Position numbers and translations under genes: made by a program. The notes beneath the pieces were generated by a model. The model did not search any database and was not told the origin of the DNA. It saw only the letters and a program-made list of their open reading frames with translations. From positions 1-64,000 of the forward strand of contig CAWKDV010000004.1 of NCBI GenBank assembly GCA_963848495.1: 64,000 bases of DNA, given 5' to 3'. This DNA comes from JAICJR01 sp963848495 (lineage in GTDB: Bacteria > Actinomycetota > Thermoleophilia > Solirubrobacterales > Thermoleophilaceae). This document shows, piece after piece, positions 8,197 through 15,253 of this stretch; positions within the stretch are counted from its first letter, which is position 1, and every line of letters starts with the position of its first letter.

Positions 8197-9873
8197 TCAC
8201 CCGACCATGTCCCGGGCGGCCTGGCCGGCCGGGATCATCGGATAGCAGTTCTCCTCCTTCGTGACGTGCACGTCGAGGATCACCGGGCCGTCGGTGGCGA
8301 GCGCCGTCTTCATCGCGCCGACGAGCTCGTTCTTGTCGTCCACGCGCATGCCCACCGCGCCGAACGCCTCGGCGAGCTTCACCCAGTCCGGGCTGGCGCT
8401 CATCTTCACCGAGGAGTAGCGGCGGTCCCAGAACAGCTCCTGCCACTGGCGCACCATGCCCAGGTAGCCGTTGTTCATCAGGAACACCTTCACCGGGATC
8501 TGCTCGGTGACGCAGGTGGCGAGCTCCTGGCAGGTCATGATCAGCGAGCCGTCGCCGGCCAGGCAGACCACGGTCTGGTCCGGACAGGCCACCTTCGCGC
8601 CCATGGCCGAGGGCAGGCCGAAGCCCATCGTGCCGAGGCCGCCGGAGTTGATCCAGCGGCGCGGCTGCGTGAACGGGTAGTACTGCGCCGCCCACATCTG
8701 GTGCTGGCCGACGTCCGAGGTGATGATCGCGTCGCCGCCCGTGACCTCGGCCATCGCCTCGACCATGCGCTGCGGCTTGATCTCGGCGTCCTCGGTCTCG
8801 TCGTAGCGCAGCGGGTGCTTCTCCTGCCAGCCGTGGATGCGCTGCCACCAGCCATCGAGACGCGACCCGTCGGTCTCGAGCGCCCGGTATTCGCGCGTGA
8901 GCTTGGGCAGCACCTTCTTGACGTCGCCCACGATCGGGATGTGGGCCGGCACGTTCTTGGAGATCTCGGCCGGGTCGACGTCGATGTGGATGAACTTGGC
9001 CCGCGGCGCGAACTCAGACAGCTTGCCCGTGATGCGGTCGTCGAAGCGGGCGCCGATCGCGCAGATCAGGTCCGCCTCGTCCATCGCGTAGTTGGCGGTG
9101 CGGGTGCCGTGCATCCCGAGCATCCCGAGCCACTGGTCGTGGTCCGCCGGGAAGCCGCCCAGGCCCATCAGCGTGCAGGTGACCGGGAAGCGCTCGGAGG
9201 TGGCGAACTCCACCAGCTCCTTGGCGGCGTCGCCGTTGATCACCCCGCCCCCGGCGTAGATCACCGGGCGCCGCGAGTTCGCCAGCGCCTTGGCGGCGAG
9301 GCGGACCTGCTTCGCGTTGCCCTCGGTGGTCGGCTGGTAGCCGGGCAGCGAGATGCTGTCCACCGGCTCGTACGGGATGTCCGCCCGCGACAGGTCCTGG
9401 GGGATGTCCACCAGCACCGGCCCGGGCCGCCCCGTGCGGGCGATGTGGAAGGCCTCGTGCAGCGCCTTCGGGATCTCGCGCGGGTCCTGGATCATGATCG
9501 AGTGCTTGACGATCGGCATCGTGATGCCGGTGACGTCTGCCTCCTGGAAGCCGTCCGTGCCGAGCAGCTCGGTGCGCACCTGACCGGTGATGAAGACGGT
9601 GGGCACCGAGTCCATCATCGCGTCGGCGATCGCCGTGACCAGGTTGGTGGCGCCGGGCCCCGAGGTGGCGAGCGCCACACCCACGCGGCCGGAGGCCTTG
9701 GCGTACCCCTCCGCCGCATGGCCAGCGCCCTGCTCGTGCCGGCACTGGATGTGGCGGATGCCCGCGTCGTAGAGGGCGTCGTAGGTCGGGAGGTTCGCGC
9801 CGCCGGGGATGCCGAATACGGTGTCGACACCCTCAGCCTTCAGGCATTCCATGATTGCCTCGACCGCTCTCAA
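8197..9873 (-). CDS. ilvB: Acetolactate synthase large (catalytic) subunit
   Basis: TPP- and FAD-dependent enzyme of 558 residues that forms acetolactate or acetohydroxybutyrate, the first step to Val, Leu and Ile. Seen: catalytic Glu47 in CRHEQGAGHAAEGYA, SGPGATN, the central FAD domain, and the TPP motif GDGSLIMTCQEL ending FLMNNGYLGMVRQWQ. The start is TTG 9873, decided by a strong Shine-Dalgarno (AAGGAGGT) five bases upstream; no ATG or GTG lies near. The leader back to the next gene is 40 bases, too short for a peptide attenuator. It forms an operon with ilvN and menF. Confidence 0.96.
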   Translation of the reverse strand: MRAVEAIMECLKAEGVDTVFGIPGGANLPTYDALYDAGIRHIQCRHEQGAGHAAEGYAKASGRVGVALATSGPGATNLVTAIADAMMDSVPTVFITGQVRTELLGTDGFQEADVTGITMPIVKHSIMIQDPREIPKALHEAFHIARTGRPGPVLVDIPQDLSRADIPYEPVDSISLPGYQPTTEGNAKQVRLAAKALANSRRPVIYAGGGVINGDAAKELVEFATSERFPVTCTLMGLGGFPADHDQWLGMLGMHGTRTANYAMDEADLICAIGARFDDRITGKLSEFAPRAKFIHIDVDPAEISKNVPAHIPIVGDVKKVLPKLTREYRALETDGSRLDGWWQRIHGWQEKHPLRYDETEDAEIKPQRMVEAMAEVTGGDAIITSDVGQHQMWAAQYYPFTQPRRWINSGGLGTMGFGLPSAMGAKVACPDQTVVCLAGDGSLIMTCQELATCVTEQIPVKVFLMNNGYLGMVRQWQELFWDRRYSSVKMSASPDWVKLAEAFGAVGMRVDDKNELVGAMKTALATDGPVILDVHVTKEENCYPMIPAGQAARDMVG

Positions 9874-9890
9874 AGCGAACCTCCTTCCGT
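9874..9890 (-). promoter_or_regulatory. Strong Shine-Dalgarno for the ilvB TTG start
   Basis: Reading on the minus strand, AAGGAGGT is followed by five bases and then TTG. This near-perfect anti-16S match decides the non-ATG start and contrasts with the many first genes of operons here that lack any Shine-Dalgarno. Confidence 0.75.
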
Positions 9891-9913
9891 CATAAAGCGA
9901 GTTACGCCGGTCG

Positions 9914-10192
9914 CTATGGGGCGGCGACCGGCCGGGAAAACGAGTCTACCGTCCAGTCGATGTCATGCCCGCAGCGCATGCAGACCTGGTCGTGGATCGC
10001 CACCTCGCCCCCGCACTCGGGGCATTCGCGCTTCTCCACGTCCTGCTCGCGCCGGTAGAGCAGCGCCGCGACGGTGCCGAGGAGCGGCAACACGAAGCCG
10101 ATCAGGAACCAGATCCAGAAGGTGTTGCCGCGCAGCTTGGCGACCATGCCTGCCGACAGGCCGCAGAAGAAGATCAGGACCAGGTAGGCCAC
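9914..10192 (-). CDS. Small membrane protein with C-terminal zinc ribbon
   Basis: 92 residues from GTG 10192. Two hydrophobic helices (about residues 2-18 and 24-44) are followed by a basic linker and CPECGGEVAIHDQVCMRCG, a CxxC-x10-CxxC zinc ribbon that would face the cytoplasm. Function is unknown; similar two-helix plus ribbon proteins are common in actinobacteria. It lies between another small membrane gene (7-base gap) and ilvB (40-base gap), all on the same strand, so it may be read through into ilvBN. Confidence 0.7.
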   Translation of the reverse strand: MAYLVLIFFCGLSAGMVAKLRGNTFWIWFLIGFVLPLLGTVAALLYRREQDVEKRECPECGGEVAIHDQVCMRCGHDIDWTVDSFSRPVAAP

Positions 10193-10199
10193 GGGCGCG

Positions 10200-10370
10200 T
10201 CAGAGGACGCGCAACGCCCAGACGATCGCCACGATCGCCAGCACGATGACGATGATCCCCGCCAGGAACGCGACGATATGCAGGACGAACTTGAAGAGGA
10301 TGAAGGCGGCCACCAGCAGGACCAGCAGCGCCAGGGCCTTCCTGCCTACATCGCTTGCTGCTTCACGCAT
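10200..10370 (-). CDS. Very small hydrophobic membrane protein
   Basis: A 56-residue frame from ATG 10370: MREAASDVGRKALALL, then one or two continuous hydrophobic helices to the end (VAIVWALRVL). A TACTCT -10-like hexamer lies six bases before the ATG, so the message would be leaderless. Codon third positions are nearly all G or C, as in neighbouring genes. No function can be assigned; it may form a unit with the next zinc-ribbon membrane gene. Confidence 0.6.
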   Translation of the reverse strand: MREAASDVGRKALALLVLLVAAFILFKFVLHIVAFLAGIIVIVLAIVAIVWALRVL

Positions 10371-10376
10371 GTCTCA

Positions 10377-10382
10377 AGAGTA
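10377..10382 (-). promoter_or_regulatory. Leaderless -10 element, TACTCT
   Basis: TANNNT hexamer ending six bases before the ATG at 10370. The spacing places the transcription start on or next to the start codon. Confidence 0.45.
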
Positions 10383-10387
10383 GTGCG

Positions 10388-11347
10388 TCAGAGGACGTGT
10401 GGCGGGCGCGTAGGCACGTACCGGTCGAGGCCCGGCAGCGGCACCGAGCACATCACCCAGCTCGGCCACCATATCTCGAAGCCGAGCCCGCGCAGCCGGC
10501 GCAGGAGCCACCAGCTGATCGTGGTCGAGAACAGGCTCAGGTACTCGGGGCCGACGGTCGCCGCAACGCGGTCGAGCGCCGCCAGCACCAGGGGCACCAG
10601 GCGCTCAGGCTCGGTGGCCACCGCCGGCCCGATCTCGCCCTCGCTGCTCACCCAGCAGAGCGAGGTCGCCTCGTGCGTCTGCTCGTCGATCGTGGCGAGG
10701 CAGGTGCGGTCGCGGCAGAAGAACTCGTGCAGGTCACGCCGCTCGTGGCCGAGCACCGGCGGCTCGAGGCGCATCCACTCGTCCACGGCTCGGTCGGGCG
10801 TGAGCACGTGCACGGCCGCCTCCACCCGCTCGATCTCCAGCGAGCGCCGCTGCCGGTAGGTGCTGGTGAGCAGCCGCAGGTGCCAGTGGCCGGCAACCGG
10901 CATCACGCCGAAGCTCATGTAGAGGCCGATGTCGGTGGGCTCGCCGGTGGCCACGACCACGCGGCCGAGGTCCGGGGTCGGGTCGTCCGGCCAGCAGATC
11001 TCGAGCAGGCGCCGGCCGATGCCGTGCGCCTGGTGGTCCGGGTCGACCATCAGCTCGGTGAGCTCTTCCATCACGCCGAAGCGCACGACGCGCGCGTAGC
11101 CCACCGGCTCGCCGCCGTGCTCGGCGATCCAGTAGCGGCTCTCCGGCTTGGCCGCCAGGAACTCGATCAGCTTGCGGTGGCGGCGCCAGCTCGCCCGGAT
11201 CTGGCCCTCCGACGGCTGGCGGCCGGCGGGCAACACGCCGCGCTTCACCGCGGCGTCGTAGATCGCCCGCTCGGACAGCGCGAAGGTGGCCTCGAGGTCG
11301 CTCTCTGCACCCTCGCGGAAGGACACGTCTGCCGGCGGAGCCGTCAT
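10388..11347 (-). CDS. GNAT-family N-acetyltransferase (two-lobed)
   Basis: 319 residues from ATG 11347. The N-terminal half has the GNAT core: acidic start VSFREGAESDLEATFALSERA, YWIAEHGGEPVGYARVV, then ELTELMVDPDHQAHGIGRRLLE, whose HQAHGIGRRLL is the acetyl-CoA pyrophosphate loop (motif A). The C-terminal half (from about residue 170) looks like a degenerate second lobe, as in some double-GNAT enzymes. Substrate is unknown. TAGCCT lies seven bases upstream of the start. The gene is followed on the same strand by two small membrane genes. Confidence 0.8.
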   Translation of the reverse strand: MTAPPADVSFREGAESDLEATFALSERAIYDAAVKRGVLPAGRQPSEGQIRASWRRHRKLIEFLAAKPESRYWIAEHGGEPVGYARVVRFGVMEELTELMVDPDHQAHGIGRRLLEICWPDDPTPDLGRVVVATGEPTDIGLYMSFGVMPVAGHWHLRLLTSTYRQRRSLEIERVEAAVHVLTPDRAVDEWMRLEPPVLGHERRDLHEFFCRDRTCLATIDEQTHEATSLCWVSSEGEIGPAVATEPERLVPLVLAALDRVAATVGPEYLSLFSTTISWWLLRRLRGLGFEIWWPSWVMCSVPLPGLDRYVPTRPPHVL

Positions 11348-11354
11348 GCCCGGC

Positions 11355-11360
11355 AGGCTA
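11355..11360 (-). promoter_or_regulatory. Leaderless -10 element, TAGCCT
   Basis: Hexamer ending seven bases before the ATG at 11347; no Shine-Dalgarno is visible. Confidence 0.42.
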
Positions 11361-11375
11361 TCCCGCCGCGCGTGC

Positions 11376-12815
11376 CTACGGCGTGGGCGTGCCCGAGTCG
11401 CCCGGCGGCGCACTCGATGTGTCGGTGCTCGAACCCGGCGACGACGCCTGCACCTGCTGCGGCTGCGTCTGCGAGGGGTCCTTGAAGCCCTGGACCTGCA
11501 CCGGCTCGGGCCCATGGAGCGGCTGGCTGGCCGGGTCCGTGGGGGCCGCCGCGCCGCCGCTGCCGCCGCTCGGCTGGCCGGACGTGCTGACCGGCTGGTC
11601 CGGGAAGGTGCCGCCGCCGTCGCTCGGCGTGACCGGCAGGGTGCCCGGGCTGTCCGCGACCTTCTTGTCGCTCGGCTGCTTGTCGGCCTTCGGTGCCGGC
11701 GCAACGGGGTCGGCCGCGGTGGCGCCTGGGATGGCGGCAGGCACGTCCGTGTCGGCCGGTGGGGCGGGCGCCGCCTGAACAATGGCCGGCTGCACGTGCT
11801 TGGCCTTGGCGTGCGAGGCGGTGTCGATGTTCGCCGCGCCGGCCGCAACGAGGCCCGCAGTGGCCACCATCACGGCGGCCTTGCCGCCGATGGCGGCGAT
11901 CGAGGTGCCCACTGCCGTGCCACAGACACCGCACGCGCCCGTGGCCGCGCCGCCGCCCACGGCGGCAGCCCCCGCTCCGGCGGCCGAGGCGCTTGCCCCG
12001 GCGCCGGCGCCGAGCCCGAGCTTGGCCAGCAGGTCGCGCACCAGCGCCACCGGCCCGAGCGGCAGGAGAGCCGCGGCCCTCCTGCCGACCCCCAGCTCGG
12101 ACTGATAGCCGGAGCAGAGCTCGCAGCTCTTCGAGTGGCGGCGCGCCGCGCCGGAGAGCCTCATGCGGCCGGCGGCGGCCTCGCGCAGCTCGTAGTGGAC
12201 GACGTCGCAGGAGAGCAGGCGGCCCTCGGCCGTCTCGGCCAGCGCCACCCGCGCGCGCACGAGCAGCGACTTCACGCCCGGCACCGTGGTGTCCATCGCG
12301 CCGGCGATCTGGTCATAGGAGAGGCCGTCGATCTCGCGCAGCAGCAGGGCGGTGCGCTGGGTCTCGGGCAGCTCGCGCACGTCGGCCACCACCTGGCGCA
12401 GGTCCTCGCGCACGCCCACCGTGTCGAGCGTGGTGCTGACGCTGGCCAGCTCGAGCTCCTCAACGCCGCCGTCGGTCGCCGGGCGGCGGCGCGCGATGTG
12501 CTTCAGGCACATGTTGCGCGCGATCCGGTAGAGCCAGGGGCGCACGTTGATCTCGCGCTCGTCGGCCACGATCGCCCGGTAGGAGGCGGCGAACACCTCC
12601 TGCAGCACGTCCTCGGCGTCCTCCTGCGAGCGCAGCATGTGGCGGCAGAAGGCCAGGAGGCGCGAGCGGTAGCGCTGCACGAGGGCCTCGAAGGCCGCCT
12701 CGTCGCCCGCCCGGATGAGGGCGATCAGCCGCTCGTCACTGTGAAAACGGCGCAGGGGAGCGCGTACTCGGGGCGCCGTGAGGCTGGCGGGTTGGCTAAG
12801 GACCGACGCTTCCAA
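11376..12815 (-). CDS. ECF sigma factor fused to a zinc anti-sigma-like domain and membrane segment
   Basis: 479 residues, more than twice a normal ECF sigma factor. Residues about 25-105 are sigma region 2 (DEAAFEALVQRYRSRLLAFCRHM, then EDAEDVLQEVFAASYRA). Residues about 145-200 are region 4 (LPETQRTALLLREIDGLSYDQIA). Next comes a zinc anti-sigma-like segment: Cys203 in LLSCDVVHYELRE, then His227, Cys231 and Cys234 spaced H-x3-C-x2-C (HSKSCELC). After an Ala/Gly-rich stretch there is a hydrophobic segment around 298-328, then a Pro/Ser/Thr-rich tail to the end. The layout suggests a membrane-tethered sigma factor carrying its own inhibitory module. Start TTG 12815 follows a purine-rich AGGGGGAG. 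Confidence 0.85.
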   Translation of the reverse strand: MEASVLSQPASLTAPRVRAPLRRFHSDERLIALIRAGDEAAFEALVQRYRSRLLAFCRHMLRSQEDAEDVLQEVFAASYRAIVADEREINVRPWLYRIARNMCLKHIARRRPATDGGVEELELASVSTTLDTVGVREDLRQVVADVRELPETQRTALLLREIDGLSYDQIAGAMDTTVPGVKSLLVRARVALAETAEGRLLSCDVVHYELREAAAGRMRLSGAARRHSKSCELCSGYQSELGVGRRAAALLPLGPVALVRDLLAKLGLGAGAGASASAAGAGAAAVGGGAATGACGVCGTAVGTSIAAIGGKAAVMVATAGLVAAGAANIDTASHAKAKHVQPAIVQAAPAPPADTDVPAAIPGATAADPVAPAPKADKQPSDKKVADSPGTLPVTPSDGGGTFPDQPVSTSGQPSGGSGGAAAPTDPASQPLHGPEPVQVQGFKDPSQTQPQQVQASSPGSSTDTSSAPPGDSGTPTP

Positions 12816-12867
12816 GCACTCCCCCTTTCACGGCCGAACCCGGGCGTTCGGCTCAAGAGCCATAAAC

Positions 12868-13536
12868 CTACCCGGCAGCCGAAGGTTGCGGTTCGCGGCG
12901 GACAGAATGCTGACGCGCCACGTCGAGAGCCTCGCGCGCCCGCTTGTCGAGCCGGCGGCGCACCCGCCAGGGAGCGCCCGCAAAGGCGAGGTTCGCCACC
13001 GTGGCGAAGCCCTGCTCGTCGCTGCGCAGCGCCAGCAGCAGGTGCGCGATGCGGTCGGAGGGCGGCAGCTCGGGGTCGGTCGCGCGCACGCAGAAGCAGT
13101 ACACGCGCCGGCCGTTCGGCGCGACGAGCAGCGCGCCCACCTCCCCCACCAGCCACGTCCCGAGCTCGCCCCGCTCGAGCGCGAGGCCGGTGCGGCGCTG
13201 GAGCTCACGGGCGTCGTGACCAAGGAGATCGCCGAGAAGCCCCTGAGCCCTGCGTTCTGCGATCTGCGATCTGCGATCTGCCCTCGGCCTCACCACATTC
13301 GCCCCGCGCAGCGCGTACAGCTCGGGGATCAGCCAGGCGTGGATGATGGCGACGATCGCCACCGGCGCGGCGAGCAGGCTGAGAAACAGGAGGCCGATGC
13401 CCGCGGCCAGGAAGGGCAGGACGTGCACCACCGTCCAGAAGGTCCACAGCCGGCCGCGGCGCTCGAGCGAGTCGGCGTCGACGAGCTGCCGCCACGACAC
13501 GGCGGCCAGCTCGGGCAGCGGAGCGGCCGTGGCCAA
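12868..13536 (-). CDS. Membrane protein of unknown function carrying a heptad-repeat insert
   Basis: 222 residues from TTG 13536. Two adjacent hydrophobic helices (about 28-50 and 54-76) are followed by a soluble C-terminal domain (ELQRRTGLALERGELGTWLVGEVGALLV, then RVYCFCVRATDPELPPSDRIAHLLLAL). Between the two parts a seven-base tandem repeat (13250-13284) is translated as an Arg/Gln/Ile-rich linker. No family was recognised. It begins three bases after the stop of the 74-residue gene and is probably co-transcribed with it. Confidence 0.6.
   Translation of the reverse strand: MATAAPLPELAAVSWRQLVDADSLERRGRLWTFWTVVHVLPFLAAGIGLLFLSLLAAPVAIVAIIHAWLIPELYALRGANVVRPRADRRSQIAERRAQGLLGDLLGHDARELQRRTGLALERGELGTWLVGEVGALLVAPNGRRVYCFCVRATDPELPPSDRIAHLLLALRSDEQGFATVANLAFAGAPWRVRRRLDKRAREALDVARQHSVRREPQPSAAG
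13250..13284 (+). repeat. Five-unit heptanucleotide array, CTGCGAT type
   Basis: Five consecutive seven-base units: CTGCGTT, CTGCGAT three times, then CTGCCCT. It lies inside the membrane-protein gene on the opposite strand. Two more period-7 arrays beginning CTG occur in this window. Confidence 0.85.
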
Positions 13537-13539
13537 TGG

Positions 13540-13764
13540 CTAACCGCCGGCGATCGGCCGCCGCATGATCACAAGGTCGGCGTCCAGCGGCAGCTCGTGC
13601 ACCTGCGTGGCGCGTCCCTCACCCTCGCTCACCACGGCGATCAGCCCCTCGTCGAGCTCGCGGCGGAAGGCCTCGACGGCGGCGGCGACGGAGGCTTCAT
13701 CCGTCGACGTCCACTCCGCGAGTGTCGAGTGGCCGGTGGAGTCCATGCGGATCAGCTTCGACAT
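13540..13764 (-). CDS. 74-residue conserved-looking protein ending in Gly-Gly
   Basis: Sequence begins MSKLIRMDSTGHSTLAEW and ends DADLVIMRRPIAGG. The pattern suggests strand, strand, a helix (EASVAAAVEAFRRELDEG) and two strands, a compact alpha/beta fold of ubiquitin size. The terminal Gly-Gly recalls MoaD, ThiS and ubiquitin-like carriers, but no specific motif proves this. ATG 13764 is preceded by AGGAGG five bases upstream. It sits 61 bases downstream of gatB on the same strand and three bases before the membrane-protein gene. Confidence 0.65.
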   Translation of the reverse strand: MSKLIRMDSTGHSTLAEWTSTDEASVAAAVEAFRRELDEGLIAVVSEGEGRATQVHELPLDADLVIMRRPIAGG

Positions 13765-13773
13765 GCGGGCCTC

Positions 13774-13808
13774 CTGGTGGCTGGTGACTGGTAACTGGTG
13801 ACTAGGGT
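13774..13808 (+). repeat. Five-unit heptanucleotide array, CTGGTGA type
   Basis: Units CTGGTGG, CTGGTGA, CTGGTAA, CTGGTGA and CTAGGGT fill most of the 61-base gap between gatB and the 74-residue gene. Same length and period as the array at 13250. Confidence 0.8.
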
Positions 13809-13825
13809 ACGCCCCCGCGGGCAGG

Positions 13826-15253
13826 CTAGCCGCCGATCCGCTCCCGGATCAGGCGCTGCACTTCCTTGCCGTCGGCGCGGCCCTTCGTCTCGCGCATGAT
13901 CGCGCCCATCAGCGCGCCGATCGCCTTCTGGTTGCCCAGCTTGATCTGCTCCACTGCGGCCGGGTCGGCCTCGATGACGCGAGCCACGATCGTCTCGAGC
14001 TCGTCGCCGCCCGCCATCGCCAGGCCGCGCTCCTCGACGATCACCTGGGGGTCGCCGCCCTCCTCGACCAGCACCCCCAGCACGTCCCTGGCGGCGTTGT
14101 GGGAGACGCTCTTGCCCTCGACCATCGTCACGAGCTGCGCGAGCGCGGCGGGCGTGACCTTGGACTCGGCGGGATCGGCGTCCGCTCCGAGCTGCTGCAC
14201 CAGCTCGTTGCGCACCCAGTTGGCGAGGGCGCGGGCGTCGGCGGAGTCGGCCGCGAGGGCGGCCTCGAAGTAGTCGCCCAGCTCGCCGCGGAAGGCGAGC
14301 AGCTTGGCCGTCTCCTCGGGCAGGCCGAGCTCCTGCTCGAAGCGCTCGGCGCGCTCGGCCGGGAGCTCGGGCAGCGCGCTGCGGGCGCGCTCGAGCATCT
14401 CCTCGGTGGGCACGATCGGCACGAGGTCGGGCTCGGGGAAGTAGCGGTAGTCGTGCGCGTACTCCTTCGAGCGCAGCGGGCTGAGCGCGCGCGACTGCGG
14501 GTCGAAGTGGAGCGTCTCCTGGTCCACCTGGCCGCCCTCGCGCAGGATCGCCTCCTGGCGGGCGAGCTCGGCCTGGATGCCCTGCTCGAGGAAGCGGAAC
14601 GAGTTCATGTTCTTCAGCTCGGTCTTGGTGCCGAGCGTGGTCTCGCCCACCGGGCGGATCGAGACGTTGGCGTCCACCCGCAGCGAGCCCTCCTCCATAT
14701 TCACGTCCGAGACGCCGAGCCGGCGCATCGTGGCGCGCAGCAGGCGGCCCCACTCGGCGGCCTCGGCCGGCGAGCGCAGGTCGGGCTCGGTGACGATCTC
14801 GACGAGCGGCGTGCCGCCTCGGTTGAAGTCGACGACGCTCCAGTCCGCGCTGTGGATGCGGCCGGACGCCCCGCCGTGCAGCAGCTTGGCGGCGTCCTCC
14901 TCGAGGTGCACGCGGTGGACGCGCACGTCCCCGAGCCGGCCGCCCGAGGCAAGCGGGATGTCGTACTGGGAGATCTGGTAGCCCTTCGGGAGGTCGGGAT
15001 AGAAGTAGTTCTTGCGGTGGAAGATCGAGCGCGGCGCGATCTCGCAGCCGAGCGCCATCCCGATCATCAGGCCGTAGTGGATCGCCTCGGCGTTGGCCGT
15101 TGGCAGCGTGCCCGGATGGCCGAGGCAGATCGGGCAGGTGTAGGTGTTGGGCTCCTCGCCGAAGGAGAGCGCGCAGCCGCAGAACATCTTCGTGCGGGTG
15201 CTGAGCTGCACGTGGATCTCGAGGCCGATGACGGCCTCGTAGCTCTCAGCCAC
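13826..15253 (-). CDS. gatB: Asp/Glu-tRNA amidotransferase subunit B
   Basis: 475 residues, full length. GatB phosphorylates the mischarged Glu-tRNA(Gln) or Asp-tRNA(Asn) and binds the tRNA. The N-terminal catalytic cradle begins YEAVIGLEIHVQLSTRTKMFCGC and continues CPICLGHPGTLP, whose cysteines form the zinc site, then HRKNYFYPDLPKGYQISQYD. The C-terminus is the helical plus YqeY-like tail ending KGRADGKEVQRLIRERIGG. Start GTG 15253 overlaps the gatA stop by 8 bases. It is the third gene of gatC-gatA-gatB. Confidence 0.97.
   Translation of the reverse strand: MAESYEAVIGLEIHVQLSTRTKMFCGCALSFGEEPNTYTCPICLGHPGTLPTANAEAIHYGLMIGMALGCEIAPRSIFHRKNYFYPDLPKGYQISQYDIPLASGGRLGDVRVHRVHLEEDAAKLLHGGASGRIHSADWSVVDFNRGGTPLVEIVTEPDLRSPAEAAEWGRLLRATMRRLGVSDVNMEEGSLRVDANVSIRPVGETTLGTKTELKNMNSFRFLEQGIQAELARQEAILREGGQVDQETLHFDPQSRALSPLRSKEYAHDYRYFPEPDLVPIVPTEEMLERARSALPELPAERAERFEQELGLPEETAKLLAFRGELGDYFEAALAADSADARALANWVRNELVQQLGADADPAESKVTPAALAQLVTMVEGKSVSHNAARDVLGVLVEEGGDPQVIVEERGLAMAGGDELETIVARVIEADPAAVEQIKLGNQKAIGALMGAIMRETKGRADGKEVQRLIRERIGG

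Noticed and set aside
9874..9913. A leader-peptide attenuator before ilvB
   Set aside because: The gap is only 40 bases and contains no run of Leu, Val or Ile codons nor a terminator/antiterminator pair.
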